From Acidobacteria bacterium RIFCSPLOWO2_12_FULL_67_14b (GTDB lineage Bacteria > Acidobacteriota > Vicinamibacteria > Vicinamibacterales > UBA2999), in assembly GCA_001768615.1 (NCBI GenBank), contig MELE01000015.1:1-38538 (forward strand): a DNA stretch of 38,538 nucleotides. Reading direction: 5' to 3'. A program made the position numbers and the translations under genes. The notes under the pieces are model-generated. The model was given only the letters and a program-made list of their open reading frames with translations, did not search any database and was not told where the DNA came from. Below, piece after piece: positions 8,864 to 16,361 of this stretch; the first letter of the stretch is position 1, and each line of letters starts with the position of its first letter.

Positions 8864-9234
8864 TCACATCAGCGCTGCAGCGCGAGCTCAAAAGGGGTAG
8901 TGCCGAGATCCTGATCCTCGCTTTGCTCGAAGAGCAGGAGCGGCACGGCTACGAGATCGGCCGGCTGATCGACGAGCGATCGGACGGCACCATCACCTTT
9001 CACGTGACGTCGCTGTACCCAACACTGTATCGCCTCGAAGACAAGGGCCTGATCGAAGGTCGCTGGGTCGAAAAGGGCCACCTTCGCCAAGGCTCCGGTG
9101 CCCAAGCCGGCACCCGCCGCCGCCGCATGTACCGGCTCACCCCCGGTGGCCGCGGCGTGCTGGCGAAGCAGCGTTCCGTGTGGGACACGTTTGTCACGGC
9201 GCTCGATCGCGTCGCGAGGATTCGCCATGCCTGA
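8860..9234 (+). CDS. PadR-family transcriptional regulator
   Basis: The 124-residue protein has the PadR winged helix: ELKRGSAEILILALLEE, then HGYEIGRLID, the recognition helix with VTSLYPTLYRLEDKGLI, and a basic wing (RRRRMYRLTPGG). The ATG at 8860 was preferred over an upstream in-frame start because the PadR domain begins directly after it. In the wing loop about ten extra residues (LRQGSGAQAG) separate the two strands, where PadR proteins normally have a tight turn. In Acidobacteriota such genes usually precede an ADOP permease. Here the stop codon overlaps the start of a permease remnant by 8 bp, so this regulator has lost its usual partner. Confidence 0.92.
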   Translation: MVTSALQRELKRGSAEILILALLEEQERHGYEIGRLIDERSDGTITFHVTSLYPTLYRLEDKGLIEGRWVEKGHLRQGSGAQAGTRRRRMYRLTPGGRGVLAKQRSVWDTFVTALDRVARIRHA

Positions 9235-9424
9235 GTGGAAACCGCGCATCCGCGCAGCCTTCATCGCCGTCCACCATCCACTGGACGAAGACATCGTCGA
9301 GCAGCTCGCGCAGCACGCGGAAGCGTCGTACGAAGCGTCGCGCGCCGAGGGCGTGCCTGCGGCCGAGGCGGAGGCCCGCGCCGAGGCGTTGGTTAGTGCT
9401 TCGCGAAGCACGTTAGCTGGTTAG
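9227..9424 (+). pseudogene. Remnant of an ADOP permease: N-terminal prefix domain only
   Basis: The 65-codon frame begins MPEWKPRIRAAF and continues with DEDIVEQLAQHAEASYE and a charged helix rich in Ala/Glu. This is the pattern of the cytoplasmic permease-prefix domain at the N-terminus of acidobacterial duplicated orphan permeases. A full ADOP gene would continue for about 800 codons of FtsX/MacB-like sequence. Here homology stops after about 55 residues at a 16-bp palindrome (9396-9411), and a stop codon lies in the first bases of a large inverted repeat. It overlaps the PadR stop by 8 bp, the normal arrangement for these pairs. It is most likely a deletion remnant; a small functional partner of PadR is a less likely alternative. 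Confidence 0.75.
9396..9411. repeat. 16-bp perfect palindrome at the permease breakpoint
   Basis: GTGCTTCGCGAAGCAC is a perfect palindrome exactly where the ADOP prefix homology ends. Copies of GTTAG lie close on both sides. It may mark the endpoint of the deletion or of a repeat insertion. Confidence 0.7.
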
Positions 9425-9571
9425 TTCAAAGTTCAAGAGTTCACAGTTCAAAGTTTCAGTTTGAAGTTTAGAGTTTACGCCTGCCGAAACTTGGCACTTG
9501 AAAACTAAAACTTGAAAACTGAAACTTTAAACTGAAACTTTGAACTGTGAACTCTTGAACTTTGAACTAAC
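9420..9571. repeat. Large inverted repeat, 50-bp arms with 52-bp spacer
   Basis: Arms 9420-9469 and 9522-9571 are reverse complements with a single mismatch. They are AT-rich compared with the surroundings and built from short words such as GTTCAAAGTT and AAACTTGAA. The spacer carries further copies of the same words. The element sits between the PadR/ADOP remnant (+) and the VWA-TPR gene (-), ends 6 bp past the stop of the latter, and contains the stop codon of the former. It could act as a two-way terminator. Confidence 0.9.
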
Positions 9572-9577
9572 GCCCTG

Positions 9578-12445
9578 CTACTTCAGAACGTATCGTCTCC
9601 ACGTTTCGACGATGGCGCGATCCGGTCCGCCCAGTTTCTGGTGGCGCTCGACGTAGTTGCCGAACCTCGCCTTGCTGGCCGCGTCCAGCCCGCCTTTCTC
9701 GATGTGCATCTTGTACAAGACCTGGATGGCGATGAAGAGCAGCGGCTGGTCCTCGTTCCTCGTGTCGAGCAGGTCGACGAGCTTGGGTAGCGCCTCCGCG
9801 TAGTCGCCGAGCATGGCGAGCGCGGTGGCTTCGCGGCGGATGCGCTGGTTGTCGTCGGGCCACGCGCTTGGCGCTTCTTCGATCAGGTCGATCGCCTGGC
9901 GCCCGTCGCCCATCCTGAGCAGCGCATCCACCAGCGCGGGGTAGACCGCGCCCGGGTTCTCGCTGAGCAGCGCCATCTGCCATGCGCCGGTGGCGTCGCG
10001 GTCGCGGCCCTGCGCCGCGTGGGCGGCGCCCAGGTAGAACGCGGCGCCGAGAAAGTCTGACGCGCCCTTCAACGTCTGCTGGAACCACGCGGTGGCCTGG
10101 GGCATCTCGCCCTTCTGCAGCGCGTGCAGGCCGCGGACGAACGCGAGCGACAGCTCGTCGTCCGGCGTTGCGCCGGGCTCGGCCGGCGCGTCGTAATTGC
10201 CGTTCCGCGCGCGTTCGAGCATCGCCTCGACTGTAGGCGACGGCGGATGCAAATCGGCGAGGCCGTCGAGGAACGGGCGCACCACGCCCGGGATCAGCAC
10301 CGTCTCGGGGACAAAGCGCGGCACCGGCGCGAAGATCTTCACGGCGGCCAGCGGCGCCGGCGGCGCATCCGGATCGAGCGGGACCCGCAGGTCCACCGGC
10401 GGCTCGGCGGCGGCCATTACCGGCGCGAGCTGGAACGGCCGCACGATGCGGGTCTCTGCCTGGCCCGGCGCGCTGATGATGGCGCGGGCCACGTACTCGC
10501 CGGGCGGCAGCACGCCGAGGTTGATTCGCGCGGCAAACGCGCGCTGGCCCTCGCCGCGGGTGGCCTGGCGCGCGTCGACGTTGACCAGCGGCGCGCCGTT
10601 CTCGCCGTCGGCGATCTGGACGGTGACCTTGGCGCGGCCGAGCAGCGCCGCGTCGCTGCCGCTCATCTCGATCATCGCGGAGACGGCCTCGGTATCGATC
10701 ACGCCCGACGGCCGCGGCCGCGGTGTGTCGCCGCTCGAGGTCGGCTGGGAGACCAGCATCAGGTCCGACACGCTCAGCTTGCCGCCCGCCGGCGACAGCC
10801 GCGCGTTGATCGTGTGGTGCACGCTGCCGACGCGGCCGGTGTCGTCGGCGGCCGCGATGCGCAGCGTGTACTCGCCGGGGTCGAGCAGCATCGACGTCAG
10901 GATCAGCCGCGGTGAGGCGCCGCGAGGGCTCGCCGGAAACAGCTTCGTCGGGCCCGCGCGGCTGACGATCGCGCGATCGGCCTTGTCGATCACCATCATG
11001 CCGATCGGCCACTCCGCCTCCTCCGTCGCCGGATCGCCGATTTCGGCCGAGATGATCACCCGGATCTTCGACGCACCCGCCTCGACCGCGGTGTAGCTGG
11101 CGACGCGCATCGGCAGGCCGCGCGTCGGCAGCGGCGCCCGCAGCACCTCCTTCACCTGATCGAGCGCCGTGGCGGCCGCCGCCGCGGCGCCGGCCTCGGC
11201 GACCCCGGGCGAGTCGCGAATGACGAACGTCGGCCGGGCGCGGACCGTCAGGCCGCGGGGCCTGACCTGCACGCGAATGCGGCGCTCCTTGCCCGTGCGA
11301 TCCGCTTCCGTGGGCTCGAACCCGAGCAGGTAGTACCCGGACAGCTCGCGGCCCAGCCGATCGAAGGCGTTCTCCGCAGACCCGCCGACGGTGGCCATCG
11401 TGCCGCGGGTCTGGCCCGCCAGCTGCTCCAGTCCCTCGCTGAGCAACCCATCGTCGTAGAACCTCGACACGCCGGGCGCCGAGGAGTCGTCCATGTCGAA
11501 GTACGCCTGGCCCGGCCGGATCACGTGGATGGTGGCGCGCGCCTCGGCGGCGCGCCGGCCGATCTCCGCCATGTTCTGCCGATCGCGGGCGACGAACAGG
11601 CCCTCGGAAATCATCACGATGTTGACCGGCGTCTTGAGCGCCACCAGGCCGCGCAGCAGGCCCTCGAGCGCCTGCAGCGTAACGCGCGTCCTGGCGCTCG
11701 ACTCGATCAGCATGCTGCGCGCGTCGGCTTCGACCGTGGTCGCGCACGCGTCGAGCCCCGGCCCGGTTTCGCCCTGGCACTCGCGCTCGATGGCCTGCTG
11801 CCACAACGCGACGTCGTTGTTCTCGAGCGCCCAGGCCTCGCTGATGTTCACCTTCGTCATGCCGACACGCGAGTTGACGCTGCCGTTGATGCGCGTCATG
11901 CCGTTGACGATGCGGGAGCGATCCGCCGTGAACTCGACGTTGCCCGTGCCGTTGGGCAGCCGTGCCAGGCCGACCAGGTCGCCGGGGGCCAGCCGCTCGA
12001 ACAGCGTCTGCGCCGTGCGCAGCACCGAGCGCGACGAGCCGATCCGGATGTTGTTCTCGTCGACCACGAACAACAGCAGCCGTCCCGTGGTCGCCATTTC
12101 GTTCGAGCTGAACGCCGCCTCGCGCGTCGACGTCGGCGTGGTGTTGGTCGGCACCGTCGACACGAACTGCACCGAGTCGATCGTCCGCGGCTGGCCGTTG
12201 ACCTGAAGCTCGAAGTCGCCCGCGGTCAACGTCGGCACCGGCCGCGCGTCGCGATCGATCACGTTGACGTCCACGAGCACCAGCTCGGCCTTGGTTTCGA
12301 ACGACGGGCGGGGCGCCGGCTGGGGCTGTTGCGCGCCGGCGGCGACGCCGAGCACCACCGCCGCCACTACCGTCCACGGCAGAGTGATTCGGCGTACGGT
12401 CCGGAGCCCGGGACCCGGAGCCCGGAGCCCGTCTGTGTTGCTCAT
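9578..12445 (-). CDS. Secreted VWFA-related acidobacterial protein with C-terminal TPR-like helices
   Basis: The 955-residue product starts MSNTDGLRAPGPG, 4 bp after the upstream VWA gene stops. A signal peptide spans ~20-38 (TLPWTVVAAVVLGVAAGAQ). Residues ~45-400 match the VWFA-related domain typical of Acidobacteriota: the entry FETKAELVLVDVNVIDRDA, then a Rossmann-like VWA fold ending in DRLGRELSGYYLLGFEP. The MIDAS sequence DxSxS is replaced by VVDENNI, so metal binding may be lost or altered. The middle third is beta-rich. Residues ~740-955 are helical with TPR-like spacing (FVRGLHALQKGEMPQATAWF and following). A role in envelope protein-protein contacts is plausible, but no function is established. 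A heptamer repeat lies in codons ~6-15. Confidence 0.85.
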   Translation of the reverse strand: MSNTDGLRAPGPGLRTVRRITLPWTVVAAVVLGVAAGAQQPQPAPRPSFETKAELVLVDVNVIDRDARPVPTLTAGDFELQVNGQPRTIDSVQFVSTVPTNTTPTSTREAAFSSNEMATTGRLLLFVVDENNIRIGSSRSVLRTAQTLFERLAPGDLVGLARLPNGTGNVEFTADRSRIVNGMTRINGSVNSRVGMTKVNISEAWALENNDVALWQQAIERECQGETGPGLDACATTVEADARSMLIESSARTRVTLQALEGLLRGLVALKTPVNIVMISEGLFVARDRQNMAEIGRRAAEARATIHVIRPGQAYFDMDDSSAPGVSRFYDDGLLSEGLEQLAGQTRGTMATVGGSAENAFDRLGRELSGYYLLGFEPTEADRTGKERRIRVQVRPRGLTVRARPTFVIRDSPGVAEAGAAAAAATALDQVKEVLRAPLPTRGLPMRVASYTAVEAGASKIRVIISAEIGDPATEEAEWPIGMMVIDKADRAIVSRAGPTKLFPASPRGASPRLILTSMLLDPGEYTLRIAAADDTGRVGSVHHTINARLSPAGGKLSVSDLMLVSQPTSSGDTPRPRPSGVIDTEAVSAMIEMSGSDAALLGRAKVTVQIADGENGAPLVNVDARQATRGEGQRAFAARINLGVLPPGEYVARAIISAPGQAETRIVRPFQLAPVMAAAEPPVDLRVPLDPDAPPAPLAAVKIFAPVPRFVPETVLIPGVVRPFLDGLADLHPPSPTVEAMLERARNGNYDAPAEPGATPDDELSLAFVRGLHALQKGEMPQATAWFQQTLKGASDFLGAAFYLGAAHAAQGRDRDATGAWQMALLSENPGAVYPALVDALLRMGDGRQAIDLIEEAPSAWPDDNQRIRREATALAMLGDYAEALPKLVDLLDTRNEDQPLLFIAIQVLYKMHIEKGGLDAASKARFGNYVERHQKLGGPDRAIVETWRRYVLK
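12402..12429. repeat. Heptanucleotide tandem repeat CGGAGCC (4 copies) just after a start codon
   Basis: Units CGGAGCC, CGGGACC, CGGAGCC and CGGAGCC are the complementary rotation of the repeat at 6951-6984. Here the tract occupies codons ~6-15 of the 955-residue VWA-TPR gene, ahead of the signal peptide, so a change of one unit would put the whole protein out of frame. Confidence 0.75.
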
Positions 12446-12449
12446 GGCT

Positions 12450-13595
12450 TTATGACCCTGGCGCACGGTAGCCCTGGCGGGCGCGGACCGAGTAGCTGGT
12501 GCCCGGCACCTCGACCTTGACCTCGCGCCACGATCCGTTGCGCTTCGCGTTGGTCGACTCGTATCCGACCACGTACTGGTGCGAGAGCTCGTCAAGGATC
12601 TCGGCGAAGGGCTCGTCGAGCTGATCGCTGCGCTCGACGAACAGCGCGCGGCCGCCGCTGAGGTCGACGAGCCGCTCGATGCCGGTCTTGAGCTGGGCTT
12701 CCTTGACCCCGCGGCCGAGCGCCACCATGAACAGCGTGGCGTCGTTGGCGCGCACCGCGTTTTCGACCGCCCGAATGGTGGCGTGGCTCGTCCGATCGTC
12801 GCCGTCGCTGAACACCACGAGCACCCGGCGCCCGGGCTGCCGCGCCAGCTGCTGCACGCCGCGGATGATCACGTCGTAGAGCGCGGTGCCGCCCCACGCC
12901 GACAGGCGATCGATCGCGCGCAGGCGGAGCGGGATGCTGGTCTCGCGCTTGGCCAGCGTGAACATGTTGTCGTTGAACGCCGTGATCGTGACCTGGTCCT
13001 TCGGGCCGAGCGCCGACAGGAACTTCTTCACCGCGTTCTTCAGCTGCGGCATGGCCTGGGTCATGCTCTCGCTGACGTCGACCGCGATGACGATCTCGAG
13101 GGGCGAGCCCTCCGAGGAGAAGTGCTCGATGGTCTGCGGCACGCCGTCCTCGGCGAGCTTGAAGGCGCCGCGTGCCAGCCCGGGCACGAAGCGGCCGCGG
13201 TCGGTGACCACCGCCGTGACCTGCACGACCTCGACCATGACCTTCTCGACCTGATCGAGGCCCCTGGTGCGCGAGCTGGCGACCAGCCGCCCGCCGTTCT
13301 TCAGGTTGGCGACGACGCGGAGCACGTGCGATCGCACTTCGGCGCCGGCGTCCCACGTGCATTCGGCGGCGATGGGATCGAGGACGTTGCAGACCTGCTT
13401 GCCGTCGGCGAAGAAGAGGAGCTGGTTGACCTCGAGGGCCTTGACGGCAGGCACGACGGCGGCCTTGAAGAGGGTGACGCCGCTGACGTACGCGTCCGGC
13501 TCGGGCGACACCACGCGGATCGCGAGCTCCGGTGGGGGTTCCTGCGCCGAGAGGACGAGTGCGAACGCCGTAAAGAGGAGTGTCAGTCGGTACAT
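12450..13595 (-). CDS. Secreted VWFA-related acidobacterial protein with intact MIDAS
   Basis: The 381-residue protein has a signal peptide (MYRLTLLFTAFALVLSAQ). A beta-rich N-terminal half (~25-125) is followed by the VWFA-related domain (~120-350). The metal-ion-dependent adhesion site DVSES is at 173-177, with a further acidic/Thr motif in FSDGDDRTS. The domain ends with LDELSHQYVVGYES, the usual signature of the acidobacterial subgroup. Such domains bind protein ligands through a divalent cation. It is the middle gene of a three-gene minus-strand operon, 21 bp after the large unknown protein and 4 bp before the VWA-TPR gene, so the three products may form one envelope complex. A palindrome covers its ribosome site. 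Confidence 0.9.
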   Translation of the reverse strand: MYRLTLLFTAFALVLSAQEPPPELAIRVVSPEPDAYVSGVTLFKAAVVPAVKALEVNQLLFFADGKQVCNVLDPIAAECTWDAGAEVRSHVLRVVANLKNGGRLVASSRTRGLDQVEKVMVEVVQVTAVVTDRGRFVPGLARGAFKLAEDGVPQTIEHFSSEGSPLEIVIAVDVSESMTQAMPQLKNAVKKFLSALGPKDQVTITAFNDNMFTLAKRETSIPLRLRAIDRLSAWGGTALYDVIIRGVQQLARQPGRRVLVVFSDGDDRTSHATIRAVENAVRANDATLFMVALGRGVKEAQLKTGIERLVDLSGGRALFVERSDQLDEPFAEILDELSHQYVVGYESTNAKRNGSWREVKVEVPGTSYSVRARQGYRAPGS

Positions 13596-13610
13596 AGGGG
13601 TCAGACCCCT
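13596..13610 (-). promoter_or_regulatory. Palindrome AGGGGT-CTG-ACCCCT enclosing the VWA gene ribosome site
   Basis: On the minus strand AGGGGT (13605-13610), loop CTG and ACCCCT (13596-13601) directly abut the ATG at 13595. The only Shine-Dalgarno-like sequence (AGGGG) is one arm of the stem, so folding would hide it from the ribosome. It could also be a dispersed repeat that landed at the start. Confidence 0.55.
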
Positions 13611-13616
13611 TCTGTT

Positions 13617-16238
13617 CTACCGTGGCCGCAACGGGCCGCCGCCCGCCAATGCTGCCACGTAATCTTCTACCCGGCGCGGCGAAAGCGCCAGTGCCTGTCT
13701 GGTCATCGCCGGCCAGTCGTCCGGGAAGCGCGCCAGAACGTCGTGCCAGTAGTCCTGTGTGGCAAACGTCAGCAGGGCCGGCACGAGCCGGGCCGGCAGC
13801 CTGAGCCGCGCGGTCTCTTCGGCCATGCGCAGGGTGAGATCCGGCGTTTGCGTGCCGATGACGCCGCCATCGGCCCGCCCGCCGAAATCCTCCCAGGGGG
13901 CGGGCGGCGGCATCACCGGTTTCAGCCGGCTGTTCAGCACCTCGCCATACACGCCCCAGCGGTCGAGCGCGGCGGTCGGCAGGTCGGGCTTGCCCAGCCA
14001 CATCAGATCGCGCAGCGCAAAGAGCGAGGTCATCGATTCCGGCGCACGCTGAAACAGCCAGGGCAGCGTTTCGCGCAGCACGCGGGACATGCGCGCCTCC
14101 TCGGCGAGCGCGGCGATCGCGGGCAGCGTCGTGGCTGCGGCAACCCGCTGCCGTCCGCGCGCGATGGCCTCGACGAGGCGATCCCGATCGGGGTCGCGCA
14201 TCTCGCGCGGGTTGAGCGCCGCGATGGTGCGCGCCAGCGTGAGCTGATCGTTCAAGTTGATCGTGGGCGCCGCCGGCATCTCGTTGTCGGCGATGCGGCG
14301 CAGCGCCAGCCGCGCCAGCCCGAGGTCGAGCCCGAGGATCGATCCCTGGATGTGCCACGGATCGCCGTCGCCCACCTGATCGCGGGGCCGCGCCCACGAC
14401 AGGCCCTCGCGGCGCGCGCCGATCGGCACGTCCTGCGCAAACTCGTGGCGCGTGGCGATGTCGGTGCTGAGCAGCGCCTGGCCCTCGGGATCGCCGAGCG
14501 CCGGCGTGTAGACCAGCGGCAACAGCGCGTCGGCGATTTGCCGCGGCTGCCCCGAAGAGAGCGCCGCGTCGAGACCCGGCGAGTCGATCTGCTCGCGAAT
14601 CCGCGCCAGGCGTTGCCGCTCGCCGGCGGCGAGGTCGACCCGGTACGACAGCCCTTCCCATTCCACCGTGGGCGCGTCCGGCTCCGACGGCGGGCCGGCC
14701 ATGGCCTGCAGGATCTTCGATTCGTACGCGGTGCCGGGCCCGGTCCATTGATCCGGCTGGATCAGGGGAGGCAGCGCGTCGATGAGCGAGGTCGTGATCC
14801 AGTGGGCCGCCGCCGCGGGTATCGGCGCGTCGCGATCCACGGCGTCCGCCAGCGACAGCACCAGACGTTCGGCGGTGGCCGCGTCGATGGCCCTCGTGAT
14901 CCGGGCCCGCTCGACAATCGCCAGCGCGCCCTGCAGCGCGATCAGCGAATCGCGCTGCTCGCGGCCCGGCCGTTCGTCGATGCGGCGCGCGGCCTCCACC
15001 GCGCGCGCGAACGTCTTCGGCGCCGTGATGTCCATGCGATCGAGCGTCAGCAGGACCGCCTGGTAGCGGCGGTAGCCGCCGAGCGCCACCAGCACGTCCG
15101 CGATGTCCTCGTCGCGCACGCGCGGAAACACGGCTTGCGCGAAGCGCACCATCTCGAAGCGGTTCCGCCGCTCGAAGGGCGAGGCCTCGACGATCTTCTG
15201 GCTGAGCCAGGCGAGCGTGACCGGGAACGCCGGCACGCGGCGGATCGAGCCGGCCCGCCGCCGCGGGATCTCGGACCGATCGAACAGCGCCTCCCACAGC
15301 CACTGCCACGCGGGCCCGGCCACCTCGCCGTTGCGGACCTCCACTTGCGTGGCCACCATCCAGGGATCGGCCACGCCGCGCAGGAACGGGTGGTCTTCGA
15401 GCCGCCAGTTCTGATCCGCCGCGCGAAACGCGGCATAGAACGCCCGAGCCTGTTCGACTTGCGCGTCGATCGGGCCGGAGCCGAAGGCCGCCGCGAGGCG
15501 GTTGGCATCCATGCCGGCGATGACGTCGAAGAACCACGCCAGCCGTCCCGCGTCGCGCGACACGATCGCGCGAATGAAGTCTGCGGGTTTGGTCACCCGC
15601 TCCATCGCGAGCGCTTCCCAGATCGGCTCCGCGGCCGTGCCGCCCGGCACGACCATGCGATCGTCCTGGATGCGCAGGCTCCGGGCCGCCAGCCAGAAGC
15701 CGCCCGGCGCCGTCCGCGCCAGGAAACGGAGCAGCCCCCGGTCGCGTTCGAGCAGCGCGCGCAGGGACGCATCCCCCGCGAGCGCGCCGGCGGCCACGAG
15801 CAAGACCGACCGGTTGGCGATGAGGGCGGGGAAGAGCTCCGCGTGCCCCGGCAGCTCGAGCAGGTCGCGCCAATGATCCGCCATGAGCGGCGCGGCGATG
15901 CTGATGGGCGCCGACCCCGGCGCAGCCGCGGCCGCTGCCGTGCCCGGCGCGCCCAGGAGCACGGCCAGCCGGCGGGCGGCCATCGACCGCTCCGCGGTGC
16001 CCGCGCCCTGGCTGTGCAGCTGCCGCGTGAGCAGCGACAACGCGACTCCCCGTTCTTCGGGCAGCAGGCCCAACGCCTGGTAGGCGTCGCCGCCGCCGGT
16101 GACCGGGAGATCAAAGAAGCCTGGGACGGATGCCGCGGTGTCTGGTGCGCGGCCAGCCTGCCACACCGGTGCGCCCACCAAGACGGGCGCCGCGAGGAGC
16201 ACGACCAACACGACAATGGGGAATCGCCGCAAGCCCAC
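13617..16238 (-). CDS. Large secreted alpha-helical protein of unknown function
   Basis: I do not recognise this 873-residue protein. It starts at GTG (16238) with a signal peptide (MGLRRFPIVVLVVLLAAPVLVGA) and shows no later membrane segment. The mature part is Ala/Arg/Leu-rich and almost entirely helical by eye, with spaced motifs such as GLLPEERGVALSLL, ERVTKPADFIRAIVSRDAG and PWEDFGGRADGGVIG. A HEAT- or TPR-like solenoid is possible but no repeat register is convincing. Residues ~490-540 contain a Trp/Gly-rich insert. It heads an operon with two VWFA-related proteins, suggesting a periplasmic or surface scaffold working with them. The frame on the opposite strand is also open but is an artefact of high GC. 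Confidence 0.75.
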   Translation of the reverse strand: MGLRRFPIVVLVVLLAAPVLVGAPVWQAGRAPDTAASVPGFFDLPVTGGGDAYQALGLLPEERGVALSLLTRQLHSQGAGTAERSMAARRLAVLLGAPGTAAAAAAPGSAPISIAAPLMADHWRDLLELPGHAELFPALIANRSVLLVAAGALAGDASLRALLERDRGLLRFLARTAPGGFWLAARSLRIQDDRMVVPGGTAAEPIWEALAMERVTKPADFIRAIVSRDAGRLAWFFDVIAGMDANRLAAAFGSGPIDAQVEQARAFYAAFRAADQNWRLEDHPFLRGVADPWMVATQVEVRNGEVAGPAWQWLWEALFDRSEIPRRRAGSIRRVPAFPVTLAWLSQKIVEASPFERRNRFEMVRFAQAVFPRVRDEDIADVLVALGGYRRYQAVLLTLDRMDITAPKTFARAVEAARRIDERPGREQRDSLIALQGALAIVERARITRAIDAATAERLVLSLADAVDRDAPIPAAAAHWITTSLIDALPPLIQPDQWTGPGTAYESKILQAMAGPPSEPDAPTVEWEGLSYRVDLAAGERQRLARIREQIDSPGLDAALSSGQPRQIADALLPLVYTPALGDPEGQALLSTDIATRHEFAQDVPIGARREGLSWARPRDQVGDGDPWHIQGSILGLDLGLARLALRRIADNEMPAAPTINLNDQLTLARTIAALNPREMRDPDRDRLVEAIARGRQRVAAATTLPAIAALAEEARMSRVLRETLPWLFQRAPESMTSLFALRDLMWLGKPDLPTAALDRWGVYGEVLNSRLKPVMPPPAPWEDFGGRADGGVIGTQTPDLTLRMAEETARLRLPARLVPALLTFATQDYWHDVLARFPDDWPAMTRQALALSPRRVEDYVAALAGGGPLRPR

Positions 16239-16251
16239 ACTTATACTTCAA

Positions 16252-16338
16252 CCGCGGCTCGCCGCTTCGCGGCTCGTGGGACTCGCGGTCCGGAAGCGAG
16301 CGACGCATACGAGCGAAGCGAGTCCTCGAACGTTAGCG
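16252..16338. repeat. Short hairpin repeat block upstream of the ADOP permease
   Basis: GCCGC-TTC-GCGGC (16261-16273) followed by CTCGTGGGACTCG is also found downstream of the permease (18943-18968, with GAGTCG in place of GACTCG). AGCGAAGCGAGTCC at 16313-16326 belongs to the same family. The block fills the 123-bp gap between the divergent genes at 16238 and 16362, so permease promoter elements would have to lie within it. Confidence 0.7.
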
Positions 16339-16361
16339 CGTTGTCTCCCGTCAAAGCCCTT

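Noticed and set aside
12592-15873. 1093-codon minus-strand frame overlapping the VWA and unknown genes
   Set aside because: It crosses two genes that have signal peptides and intergenic spacing. Its translation is Arg/Ala/Gly-rich low complexity, typical of a shifted frame.
12579-16361. Open frame of 3.8 kb on the plus strand joined in frame to the ADOP permease (2109 codons in total)
   Set aside because: It is antisense to two genes with clear signal peptides and, in one, VWA motifs. The translation is Arg/His/Gly-rich with no domain. High GC removes stops in the complementary frame. The permease homology starts only at 16362.
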